Assembly (NCBI GenBank): GCA_045532055.1
Contig: JAZSFF010000021.1
Location: forward strand, 1-15,913
DNA from: SIG440 sp045532055
GTDB taxonomy: Bacteria; Bacillota; Clostridia; Monoglobales; Monoglobaceae
Direction: 5' to 3'
DNA length: 15,913 nt
Of this stretch, positions 7,228-14,486 are shown piece by piece (position 1 is the stretch's first letter; every line of letters starts with the position of its first letter). Both the position numbers and the translations under genes were made by a program. The notes beneath the pieces are model-generated. The model saw only the letters and a list, made by a program, of their open reading frames with translations, searched no databases and was not told the DNA's origin.

Positions 7228-7368
7228 ATGAAACTGACAAACGCATTCAAGTGCACAGTTGAATATTTCTTTTACTTTATCAGCCTTAGCTTTTATTTTA
7301 GCTACGGTTATTTTTACTTTGCAAAAAACACAAAGTATAACGGGCTGATATCTTCACCAAGTATTTAA
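7228..7368 (+). CDS. Phe/Tyr-rich leader peptide of the aromatic operon (attenuator control peptide)
   Basis: This is a 46-codon ORF starting at ATG 7228 (AAAGGG at 7212-7217, 10 nt upstream) and ending in TAA at 7366-7368. The peptide contains 8 Phe and 7 Tyr. Between codons 13 and 31, 13 of 19 residues are aromatic (for example YFFYF and YGYFYF), and there is no Trp. A promoter stands upstream, and an intrinsic terminator and then aroF stand downstream. This is the layout of pheA/trp-type leader peptides, in which a ribosome stalling for lack of charged tRNA changes RNA folding. The codon run overlaps the RNA segments that must be masked for antitermination (see the antiterminator entry). 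A small hydrophobic membrane peptide is the main alternative, but it would not explain the RNA pairings. At 46 codons it is long for such a leader. Confidence 0.85.
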   Translation: MKLTNAFKCTVEYFFYFISLSFYFSYGYFYFAKNTKYNGLISSPSI

Positions 7369-7408
7369 GGTGTAATCTTTGAAAATTATTCAGAGAGCTC
7401 GTTGTACT
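7278..7408 (+). promoter_or_regulatory. Antiterminator and anti-antiterminator RNA segments of the aro attenuator
   Basis: Antiterminator: 7334-7346 can pair with 7396-7408 over 13 contiguous positions (11 Watson-Crick, plus G7343-U7399 and U7338-G7404). The second strand includes most of the terminator 5' arm, so the two helices exclude each other. Anti-antiterminator: 7278-7286 pairs with 7342-7350 (TATCAGCC with GGCTGATA, plus one G-U), and a nested hairpin pairs 7312-7321 with 7331-7340 (one mismatch). Together they cover the 7334-7346 strand. Their upstream strands, 7278-7286 and 7312-7321, are inside or at the edge of Phe/Tyr codons 13-31, so a stalled ribosome would break them and free the antiterminator strand. 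A ribosome that reaches the stop codon would let them form, and the terminator follows. Pairings were read by eye; no energies were computed. Confidence 0.8.
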
Positions 7409-7429
7409 GCGGGCTCTCTTTTTTATTTA
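7392..7429 (+). terminator. Intrinsic terminator (attenuator) in the aro operon leader
   Basis: A 10-bp stem pairs 7392-7401 (AGAGAGCTCG) with 7410-7419 (CGGGCTCTCT), with one G-U wobble and an 8-nt loop, followed by a run of six T then ATTT (7420-7429). It lies between the leader peptide stop (7368) and the aroF start (7452), so it ends transcription before the structural genes unless the antiterminator forms. Confidence 0.9.
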
Positions 7430-7451
7430 TTTATGAAAGGTTTGATAAAAA

Positions 7452-8468
7452 ATGGTAATCGTTACAAAATCAACTATAAATCAGGAACACCTTGATTCAA
7501 TGATTAATGATTTCAGGGCAAAGGGTCTGGAAATCGATATCAGTCGAGGTAAGGACAGCATCGTTCTGGGTCTTATAGGTGACACACATTCTCTGGATGC
7601 AGACAGACTTCTTCTTGACCCTGATGTAGAAAGAATCATGCGTGTTCAGGAACCCTTTAAAAAAGCCAGTCGCAAGTTCCATCCCGCAAACACAGTGGTT
7701 GATGTATGCGGTATAAAAATAGGTGACGGCAAAAAATTCATCGTTATGGCAGGTCCCTGCAGTGTTGAAACAGAGGAGCAGATTCTCACCGTTGCAAAAA
7801 GTGTAAAAAACAGCGGTGCATCCATTCTCCGCGGTGGTGCATACAAGCCCAGAACTTCACCTTACTCCTTCCAGGGACTTGAACTGGAGGGTCTTGAACT
7901 TCTTAAAGAAGCAAGAAAAGAAACAGGTCTCCCCATTGTAACCGAAATAATGTGCCCCTCTCTGGTTGAAACCTTCAACGAAAACGTTGATATCATCCAG
8001 GTAGGTGCCAGAAACATGCAAAACTTTGACTTGCTCAAAGAGCTGGGCAAGATAAAGAAACCTATTCTCCTCAAAAGAGGTCTTTCCGCAACTATTGAGG
8101 AGTGGCTCATGTCAGCAGAATACATCATGGCAGGCGGCAACCCCAATGTAATCCTTTGTGAAAGAGGAATCAGGACCTTTGAAACATATACAAGAAACAC
8201 ATTGGACCTCAGCGCAATCCCTGCAATCAAAAAGCTGAGTCATCTGCCTGTTGTTGTTGATCCGTCACATTCCGCAGGTATGAGCTGGATGGTTGAACCT
8301 TTGTCTTTGGCTGCAATGGCAGTTGGTGCTGATGGTATTATTGTGGAAGTTCACAACGATCCAAGAAATGCTCTCTGTGATGGTGCGCAGTCACTTGACC
8401 TTGTTCAGTATGAAAATCTTATGAACAAACTTGATGCAATGAGCGTTCACTTTGGACGTGAGTGCTGA
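7452..8468 (+). CDS. aroF: 3-deoxy-7-phosphoheptulonate (DAHP) synthase, type I-beta
   Basis: The enzyme condenses phosphoenolpyruvate and erythrose-4-phosphate to DAHP, the first committed step of aromatic biosynthesis. It has 338 residues; GAAAGG lies 11 nt before the ATG. An N-terminal ferredoxin-like regulatory domain (about 1-70, beginning MVIVTKSTINQEHLDSMI) precedes the TIM-barrel catalytic domain. Visible active-site segments are MAGPCSVE (metal-binding Cys), KPRTSPYSFQG, LLKRG, ERGIRTFE, DPSHSAG and EVHNDP. The layout and length match the Thermotoga-type enzyme, in which the N-terminal domain mediates feedback inhibition by Tyr and Phe. It is the first structural gene after the Phe/Tyr attenuator, so flux entry is probably controlled at both transcription and enzyme level. 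The regulatory ligand is inferred from homologues. Confidence 0.96.
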   Translation: MVIVTKSTINQEHLDSMINDFRAKGLEIDISRGKDSIVLGLIGDTHSLDADRLLLDPDVERIMRVQEPFKKASRKFHPANTVVDVCGIKIGDGKKFIVMAGPCSVETEEQILTVAKSVKNSGASILRGGAYKPRTSPYSFQGLELEGLELLKEARKETGLPIVTEIMCPSLVETFNENVDIIQVGARNMQNFDLLKELGKIKKPILLKRGLSATIEEWLMSAEYIMAGGNPNVILCERGIRTFETYTRNTLDLSAIPAIKKLSHLPVVVDPSHSAGMSWMVEPLSLAAMAVGADGIIVEVHNDPRNALCDGAQSLDLVQYENLMNKLDAMSVHFGREC

Positions 8469-8497
8469 TAAAAAGAGAAAGGTATTGGTTTTGCATT

Positions 8498-9367
8498 ATG
8501 GAGGAATCCGATTTTAAAATAGCAATAATAGGTCTGGGTATAATAGGCGGTTCCATGGCATATGCACTTCATGGTTTCAAAGATGCAAGAATATCAGGAT
8601 GCGACATTGACCCGGAAACATGCCGCAAAGCATTGGCAGCAAACGCCGTCCACGAGGTATGGCAGGATCCCGCTTGTGCTATCAAAGGTGCAGACTTGGT
8701 TATGCTGTGTGTATATCCTGACCTGATTGTAAAAATCATAGATGAAAACAGGGAACACTTCAAATCGGGTGCTGTAATCACCGATGTATGCGGTGTCAAA
8801 TCAAGATTATCAAAAGAAATCGCCAAAGTGTTGCCCCTAGGTTGCGAATATGTCGGCGGACACCCCATGGCAGGACGCGAGACAGATGGCTTTGACAGTG
8901 CTGCTCCGGAACTCTTTGGCATGTGCGGTTACATAATAACCCCCACAGATACCTCCACCAGCAATGGTATAGGTTTGGTAAAGGAAATGGCAAAATTCAT
9001 TGGTGCAAAGCGAATCACCGTGGCTGACCCTGAAGAACATGACAGCGTTATTGCATACACCAGCGACCTTATGCACGTTGCTGCGTCTGCACTGTGCCTT
9101 GAATATAATCAGAATATGAACAGGGCTTATACAGCAGGTGCATTCCGGGATTGCACAAGGATAGCCAACATAAACCCTCAGCTTTGGAGCGAATTATTTG
9201 TGGAAAACAAAAAACATCTTCTGCCGGAGCTTGACACATTTATTGAATCACTTAACAAAATAAAGACAGCGATTAAAAGCGATAACACAGCTGAACTTAT
9301 AAGACTGCTTTCCACAGTAAAAGAAAATAAACTTACCATGCAGGCTAAAGAACCTGTAAATGATTGA
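8498..9367 (+). CDS. tyrA: Prephenate dehydrogenase
   Basis: The enzyme oxidatively decarboxylates prephenate to 4-hydroxyphenylpyruvate, the precursor of Tyr. The start is uncertain: ATG 8498 (289 residues) gives the N-terminus usual for the family (a few residues before KIAIIGLGIIGGS), with a rather distant AGAAAGG upstream, while a GTG at 8462 would overlap aroF and has no good ribosome binding site. The NAD(P)-binding glycine motif GLGIIGGS is at about 13-20; GGHPMAGRETDGFDSA and DLMHVAASAL carry the conserved histidines. The protein ends after the helical dimerisation domain and no ACT domain is seen, so direct feedback by Tyr through such a domain is unlikely. The gene sits 29 bp after aroF. 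Confidence 0.94.
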   Translation: MEESDFKIAIIGLGIIGGSMAYALHGFKDARISGCDIDPETCRKALAANAVHEVWQDPACAIKGADLVMLCVYPDLIVKIIDENREHFKSGAVITDVCGVKSRLSKEIAKVLPLGCEYVGGHPMAGRETDGFDSAAPELFGMCGYIITPTDTSTSNGIGLVKEMAKFIGAKRITVADPEEHDSVIAYTSDLMHVAASALCLEYNQNMNRAYTAGAFRDCTRIANINPQLWSELFVENKKHLLPELDTFIESLNKIKTAIKSDNTAELIRLLSTVKENKLTMQAKEPVND

Positions 9368-9390
9368 AATTTTTTTCAACTTGTTATAAT
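9364..9390 (+). promoter_or_regulatory. Probable internal promoter between tyrA and aroB
   Basis: TGTTATAAT (9382-9390) is an extended -10 element (TGnTATAAT). A TTGAAA at 9364-9369 stands 15 nt upstream, shorter than ideal, but extended -10 promoters tolerate weak -35 boxes. The predicted start is near 9397, about 30 nt before aroB, with GGAGG between. The 60-bp tyrA-aroB gap is the largest inside the operon, which supports a regulatory site here. Confidence 0.5.
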
Positions 9391-9427
9391 ATAAAAGCAA
9401 CTGAATTTCAGGAGGATTGGGACAGAT

Positions 9428-10483
9428 ATGAAAGTTTTGAGAGTCAACCTCACCAATCGGGAGTATGACATAAAAATTGAAAATGGTATTTTGAATCAGG
9501 CGGGAGAGTTGATTAGAACAATAATTAACCCCTGCAAGGTCGCTGTTGTCACAGACAGCAATGTGGGGCCCCTTTATGCTCAAAAGCTCCTTGAATCTTT
9601 GTCCTCTGCAGGATTTCAACCCTTTCAGGCAACCATTCCTGCCGGCGAAAGTTCCAAATCCTTGAAACTTCTCAGTTCTCTGTATGATGAAATTCTTGAT
9701 GCGGGTATTACCCGTTCGGACCTAATCATTGCCCTTGGCGGCGGCGTGGTTGGTGACCTTACCGGTTTTTGTGCATCCACTCTTCTCCGCGGCATTCCCT
9801 TTGTCCAGATTCCCACAACTCTCCTTGCACAAGTGGACAGCAGCGTGGGAGGCAAGGTGGCGGTAAATCTTCCAAAAGGCAAAAATCTGGTTGGAACCTT
9901 TTATCAACCAAAACTTGTTCTTATTGATCCAACCTGTCTTGAAACCCTGTCTGACCGCACATTTTCTGACGGAATGGCTGAGGTTATCAAATATGGTGTA
10001 ATACTTGACCGGAAACTCTTTGAAAAAATAGAGTCTGCATCATCACGCCAAGGCATAATGGGTATTATCGATGATGTTATCTTCCGCTCATGCCAACTGA
10101 AAAAAATGGTAGTCGAAGAAGACGAACTGGATTTGGGCGGACGAATGATTTTAAACTTTGGTCATACATTTGGCCATGCAATTGAAAAAAAATATAACTT
10201 CACAGACTATACCCACGGAGAGGCTGTTGCCGCCGGCATGGTTATGGCATCAGAATACGGCGAAAGCATAGGTATCACCTCTGTGGGCACAGCCTTGAGA
10301 ATACGAGAACTTGTGTCGGCTTTCAATCTTCCCCAGGATGTGATGATTGACAAACAGTCATTGATTGACGCTGTAAAGGTTGACAAAAAAGGCGAGGGCA
10401 ACATTGTGTCTCTTGTTATACCCGAAAAAATAGGGAAAGCAATTCTAAAACGAACGGAGAAAACCCAGATATGGATATGGTAA
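9428..10483 (+). CDS. aroB: 3-dehydroquinate synthase
   Basis: The enzyme cyclises DAHP to 3-dehydroquinate (second step of the shikimate pathway), using NAD+ and a divalent metal. It has 351 residues, the usual length; GGAGG stands 12 nt before the ATG. The NAD-binding GGGVVGDLTGF segment and the following LLRGIPFVQIPTTLLAQVDS and SVGGKVAVN are diagnostic. The metal ligands are seen in FGHTFGHAIE and HGEAVAAGM. The last codons (ending IWIW) overlap the first codons of aroA by 13 bp in another frame, so translation of the two is probably coupled. A likely promoter lies directly upstream. Confidence 0.97.
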   Translation: MKVLRVNLTNREYDIKIENGILNQAGELIRTIINPCKVAVVTDSNVGPLYAQKLLESLSSAGFQPFQATIPAGESSKSLKLLSSLYDEILDAGITRSDLIIALGGGVVGDLTGFCASTLLRGIPFVQIPTTLLAQVDSSVGGKVAVNLPKGKNLVGTFYQPKLVLIDPTCLETLSDRTFSDGMAEVIKYGVILDRKLFEKIESASSRQGIMGIIDDVIFRSCQLKKMVVEEDELDLGGRMILNFGHTFGHAIEKKYNFTDYTHGEAVAAGMVMASEYGESIGITSVGTALRIRELVSAFNLPQDVMIDKQSLIDAVKVDKKGEGNIVSLVIPEKIGKAILKRTEKTQIWIW

Positions 10484-11742
10484 GTATTACGCCAACCGTC
10501 TTAAACGGCAAAGTGAATATCCCGCCATCAAAAAGTTTTGCACATCGTGCAGTTATTGCAGGTTTTTTGTCAGGAAAATCCTGCTGTGTCTCAAACCTTT
10601 GTTTGTCCCAGGATATAAAGGCAACCCTTAGGTGTGTGAAAACTCTGGGTGCCAAATTTAAATTTGACAAAAAAAGTTTCTCAGTGACATTTAAAGACGG
10701 TTTCAAATCAATCAAAAAAACGCCTAAACTGGACTGCGGCGAAAGTGGCTCTACCTTGAGATTTTTTATCCCTATAGTTCTGGCGCTGCACTCAAAGGCA
10801 AAATTCACAGGCCACGGACGTCTCATGGAAAGACCCCTGACCCCATACTTTGATATTTTTGCAGACAAAGGAATCCGTTATAATCTCAAAAAAGACATCC
10901 TTTTTGTTGAGGGCAGGCTCAGGCCTGGAATATTCAAAATCGATGGTAGCATCAGTTCACAATTTATAACAGGTCTGCTTTTTGCACTACCTTTGCTTGA
11001 TGGTGACAGCCGAATTGAAATTCAAGGCAGACTTTCGTCACGCAGTTATGTGGATATAACCATATCGGTTCTCAAGAGTTTTGGCATAGAAGTTGAAAAT
11101 GAAAACTATTCCGCATTTACTATAAAGGGCAATCAGCAATATAAACCTCAAGATTATACCGTAGAGGGTGATTTTTCTCAAGGTGCGTTTTTTCTTGTCG
11201 CAGGAGCCATTGGTTGCAACGTCTCTTGTCAGGGACTTGATGAAAACAGTCTGCAGGGAGACAAGAAGATTATTGATATTATTGAAGAAACAGGTGCCAA
11301 AATAGAGAGATACGGCAATTCTCCTCTCCGTGCAATACATACCGGCAATATGCACGGCATCACAGTAGATGCCGACGAAATACCCGACCTTGTTCCCATT
11401 CTTGCGGTTCTTATGTGTTTTTGCAACGGAACAAGCCGTATAGAAAACGCAGGCAGACTCAGGCTAAAGGAAAGCGACCGCCTGACTGCAATATGTTCGG
11501 AACTCAAAAAAATGGGGGCAGATATAACCGAGGGTGAAGATTTTCTTGAAATACAGGGCAAACAGGTCTTATGTGGAGGGCATCTCTCATCATGGAACGA
11601 CCACCGAATTGCAATGGCAATAGCAATAGCCACCTGCCGCACCGAAGGCGAGGTTGTAATTGACGGTGCAAAACATGCTGTCAAGAAATCTTATCCCAAC
11701 TTTTTTGATGATTACAAAGCCTTAGGAGGTAATGTAGAATGA
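10471..11742 (+). CDS. aroA: 3-phosphoshikimate 1-carboxyvinyltransferase (EPSP synthase)
   Basis: The enzyme transfers the enolpyruvyl group of PEP to shikimate-3-phosphate (sixth step of the shikimate pathway). It has 423 residues. The start at 10471 lies inside the end of aroB, with CGGAG about 11 nt upstream; ATG 10477 is possible. Two-domain EPSPS landmarks are visible: PPSKSFAHRA (about 18-27, with the conserved Lys), GESGSTLRF (about 90-98), a Q-F-I-T-G-L segment, DEIPDLVP (catalytic Asp region, about 308-315), RLKESDRL and DHRIAMA. Where E. coli has LGNAGTAMR in the PEP-binding loop, this protein has CGESGSTLR, a form common in clostridial enzymes; its effect on inhibitor sensitivity cannot be told from sequence. 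It ends in an ATGA overlap with aroC. Confidence 0.96.
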   Translation: MDMVSITPTVLNGKVNIPPSKSFAHRAVIAGFLSGKSCCVSNLCLSQDIKATLRCVKTLGAKFKFDKKSFSVTFKDGFKSIKKTPKLDCGESGSTLRFFIPIVLALHSKAKFTGHGRLMERPLTPYFDIFADKGIRYNLKKDILFVEGRLRPGIFKIDGSISSQFITGLLFALPLLDGDSRIEIQGRLSSRSYVDITISVLKSFGIEVENENYSAFTIKGNQQYKPQDYTVEGDFSQGAFFLVAGAIGCNVSCQGLDENSLQGDKKIIDIIEETGAKIERYGNSPLRAIHTGNMHGITVDADEIPDLVPILAVLMCFCNGTSRIENAGRLRLKESDRLTAICSELKKMGADITEGEDFLEIQGKQVLCGGHLSSWNDHRIAMAIAIATCRTEGEVVIDGAKHAVKKSYPNFFDDYKALGGNVE

Positions 11743-12809
11743 ACACATGGGGTAACAAATTGAAAGTGAGTATTTTTGGCGAATCCCACGGAAATGCCAT
11801 AGGTGTCACATTGGATGGCATACCATCAGGCATCCGCCTTGATATGGATTTTATACACAGCGAGATGCAACGCCGTGCACCGGGCAAAGACAACCTCTCT
11901 ACCCCTCGCAAAGAGGCAGACGAGGTTGAAATCCTTTCAGGTGTCTTTGAGGGGAAAACCACCGGTACACCCATTTGCGGAATTATACGCAACACCAATA
12001 CCCGTTCAAACGACTACAACAAAACTTTGTTAAGGCCGGGACACGCGGATTTTACGGGGTTTCAAAAATACGGCGAAAGTCATGACTTTCGCGGTGGCGG
12101 ACATTTTTCAGGCAGGATTACCGCTCCTTTGGTTTTTGCAGGTGCTATTGCAAAGCAAGTTCTGACTCAAGATGGCATAACAATCGGCTCACACATAAAA
12201 AAGATACATAATGTATCCGAGGACTCATTTATGGATTGTCCTGAACTTTCACCTCAACTATTAAGGACTATCCAAGAGAAAGACTTCCCTGTTATATCCG
12301 ATTTGACAGGCGAAGAAATGAAAAAAGCAATCCTCAATGCCGCAAATACAAAAGACTCGGTGGGCGGAATATTGGAATGTGTGGTCCTTGGCATAAAACC
12401 AGGGTTTGGTTCGCCCTTTTTCGGGTCTGTTGAAAGCATTATTTCATCCATGATGTTTTCAATCCCTGCCGTAAAGGGTATTGAATTTGGCAAGGGCTTT
12501 GACTTTGCTGACCTGCTTGGAAGTCAGGCAAACGACCCCTTTGTGACGGACGGCAAGAACATCTTTACGAAAACAAATAATAACGGCGGTATAAACGGCG
12601 GCATAACCAACGGAATGCCCATTATCTTTTCCGTTGCTATAAAACCCACCCCCTCCATCGCAAAGCAGCAGGATACGGTGGATACTCAAAAAATGGAAAA
12701 TACCAAGATAGAAATAAAAGGCAGGCACGACCCATGCATAGTACAGCGTGCCGCAGTGGTTGTGGAGTGTGCCACCGCCTTATCCATACTTGAATGTAAA
12801 CTTATGTAG
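11739..12809 (+). CDS. aroC: Chorismate synthase
   Basis: The enzyme removes phosphate from EPSP to form chorismate, the last common step; it needs reduced FMN. It has 356 residues, typical length. AGGAGGT lies 8 nt before the ATG, and the start overlaps the aroA stop by 4 bp. Signatures include GESHG (14-18), RRAPGKD, RPGHAD, RGGGHFSGRIT (the family's R-x-x-G-x-H-S-x-R type region), and a C-terminal GRHDPCIVQRAAVVVE segment with conserved arginine and histidine. The next gene, pheA, begins 16 bp later and draws directly on chorismate. Confidence 0.97.
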   Translation: MNTWGNKLKVSIFGESHGNAIGVTLDGIPSGIRLDMDFIHSEMQRRAPGKDNLSTPRKEADEVEILSGVFEGKTTGTPICGIIRNTNTRSNDYNKTLLRPGHADFTGFQKYGESHDFRGGGHFSGRITAPLVFAGAIAKQVLTQDGITIGSHIKKIHNVSEDSFMDCPELSPQLLRTIQEKDFPVISDLTGEEMKKAILNAANTKDSVGGILECVVLGIKPGFGSPFFGSVESIISSMMFSIPAVKGIEFGKGFDFADLLGSQANDPFVTDGKNIFTKTNNNGGINGGITNGMPIIFSVAIKPTPSIAKQQDTVDTQKMENTKIEIKGRHDPCIVQRAAVVVECATALSILECKLM

Positions 12810-12825
12810 AAAGGTTGAAATTTTT

Positions 12826-13968
12826 ATGAATGAACTTGAACTTTTAAGAAAACAAATAGATGAAATTGATGCAGAACTTCTCCCCCTTTTCCTAAAAAGA
12901 ATGGACTGTTCTGCGGCTGTTGCCCAGTACAAACAGGCAAACAACCTGCCCGTCCTTGACAAAACCCGTGAAAAGGAAATTCTGGACAGCAAAATGGCTC
13001 TTGCAGATGCCGACAAAGCAAAGGCAGTACAGGACTTTTTTTCTTCAATAATGTCAATCAGCCGCACTGCCCAGAAAAAGATTTTGTCACCGGCGGCAAC
13101 CATGATTGATCTGGACAAAATTTTTGATCGTAGCCAACTTAAACCAAACCCCACCGTCGCATATCAGGGTATCGCAGGTGCAAACAGCGAAACTGCCCTT
13201 ATAAAAATCTTTGGAGGCGACTGCAACAGTGTAAATACAATGACCTTTGCAGAGGTTCTTGATGCTGTAGAAAAGGGCGATGCGGACTACGGAATTCTGC
13301 CACTTGAAAACTCATCAACCGGCTCAATATCAGATGTTTATGATTTGCTTGAAAGTCGTGATTTTTATATCGTGGGCGAGGTTGATATTCCCATTGAACA
13401 CTGTCTTGTTGGTCTTCATACCTCGGATATCAGGGATATTCGCACAGTATACTCTCACGAACAAGGATATCTGCAATGCAAGGATTTCTTCAAGAATTAT
13501 CCCAAGATTGAGTTCCAGGCATACTACAACACAGCTCTTGCCGCAAAGCTTATTGCCGGTTGGGGAGATAATTCAAAAGCAGCAATCGCCGACAAACGTA
13601 CCGCTGATATTTATGGCCTTAAAGTGCTGGCAGAGAACATCAGTTCCAGTGACAATAATATAACCCGCTTTGCAGCCATTGCAAAAAGAGGGATTCTCAA
13701 CGAAAGCTGCAATAAAATCAGCATTCTCTTCACTCTTCCCAACGAGAGCGGTTCACTGAACCACATTCTCTCTGAGTTTGCTGACAATGGTCTTAACCTT
13801 GTAAAAATCGAATCAAGACCCAGTCACGACAAAAACTTTGAGTATATGTTCTTTGTTGACTTTGAGGGCAACCTCCTTGACGAAAAGGTCCAAAGGATTA
13901 TGGATACAATCGTGGAGAGCACTTCATACCTGAAACTGTTGGGTAACTACTACTCACCGGAGAAATAA
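12826..13968 (+). CDS. pheA: Bifunctional chorismate mutase / prephenate dehydratase (P-protein)
   Basis: This protein of 380 residues converts chorismate to prephenate and prephenate to phenylpyruvate, the Phe precursor. The start is ATG 12826, with AGAAAGG 11 nt upstream overlapping the aroC stop; a longer frame to 12748 runs inside aroC and is rejected. Domains in order: AroQ-type chorismate mutase (about 1-87; L-R-K-Q-I-D-E-I-D start and KTREKEI), prephenate dehydratase (about 109-285; PLENSSTGSISDVYDLL and NNITRF, the catalytic T-R-F), and a C-terminal ACT domain (about 297-375; ESGSLNHIL and IESRPS, the Phe-binding GAL- and ESRP-type motifs). Feedback inhibition by Phe is therefore likely. 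In the same operon it also supplies prephenate to TyrA. Confidence 0.96.
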   Translation: MNELELLRKQIDEIDAELLPLFLKRMDCSAAVAQYKQANNLPVLDKTREKEILDSKMALADADKAKAVQDFFSSIMSISRTAQKKILSPAATMIDLDKIFDRSQLKPNPTVAYQGIAGANSETALIKIFGGDCNSVNTMTFAEVLDAVEKGDADYGILPLENSSTGSISDVYDLLESRDFYIVGEVDIPIEHCLVGLHTSDIRDIRTVYSHEQGYLQCKDFFKNYPKIEFQAYYNTALAAKLIAGWGDNSKAAIADKRTADIYGLKVLAENISSSDNNITRFAAIAKRGILNESCNKISILFTLPNESGSLNHILSEFADNGLNLVKIESRPSHDKNFEYMFFVDFEGNLLDEKVQRIMDTIVESTSYLKLLGNYYSPEK

Positions 13969-13973
13969 GATTT

Positions 13974-14486
13974 ATGAAAAATATTATACTTATAGGTATG
14001 CCCGGTTGTGGCAAAACCACAATAGGAAAAATCCTGGCTAAAAAACTTAATATGCAACTTTTGGACTGCGACCGTGTTTTCGAAAAAAACTTTGGCACCA
14101 CAATATCCGACTTTTTTTCCGCTCATGGTGAAGAAGCCTTTCGCAATGAAGAAACCAAACTACTTTCTTCACTTGTAAAGCAAAAAGATGCCATAATCTC
14201 CACCGGCGGCGGTTGTGTAGAACGCGAGGAAAACAAAGACATTCTGCAAAAGGGCGGTACAGTAATATTTATAAACCGACCTCTTGAGAATATTCACCGC
14301 AACATCAGGACGGCATCACGACCCCTTCTTGCAAAAGATAAAAACCGGCTCTTTGAGCTTTACAACAGGCGTTTTTCAAAATATAAAGATTTTTGCCATA
14401 CAGAAATCAAAAACACCGGAACTCTTATGTCATCGGTGTACAAAATTATAGATGAGGTGATAAAAAATGAAAATTATGGTTCTTAA
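13974..14486 (+). CDS. aroK: Shikimate kinase
   Basis: The enzyme phosphorylates shikimate at C3 with ATP (fifth step of the pathway). It has 170 residues, the usual size of the free-standing kinase. The P-loop GMPGCGKTT spans 8-16, the shikimate-binding D-x-D is at 31-33, the GGG motif near 78-80 (STGGGCV), and a lid region with RPLL around 115-118. It starts 5 bp after pheA, with GGAG 11 nt upstream, and its last 20 bp overlap the start of aroQ. All features are normal for the family. Confidence 0.95.
   Translation: MKNIILIGMPGCGKTTIGKILAKKLNMQLLDCDRVFEKNFGTTISDFFSAHGEEAFRNEETKLLSSLVKQKDAIISTGGGCVEREENKDILQKGGTVIFINRPLENIHRNIRTASRPLLAKDKNRLFELYNRRFSKYKDFCHTEIKNTGTLMSSVYKIIDEVIKNENYGS

Noticed and set aside
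7203..7451. T-box riboswitch as the aroF leader control
   Set aside because: No AGGGUGGNACCGCG-type T-box sequence or matching Stem I features are visible; the region is instead filled by a translatable Phe/Tyr-rich ORF and its pairings.
8462..8497. GTG start giving tyrA a 12-residue extension
   Set aside because: It overlaps the end of aroF, lacks a ribosome binding site, and the family usually begins just before the NAD-binding motif.
10416..10868. Minus-strand open frames inside aroA/aroB (for example 10416-10868 and 11229-11684)
   Set aside because: Low-complexity, Ser/Leu-rich translations opposite highly conserved enzymes; no start signals.
12748..12825. N-terminal extension of pheA by 26 residues
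   Set aside because: It lies within aroC, has no ribosome binding site, and the chorismate mutase domain begins properly at the ATG 12826.
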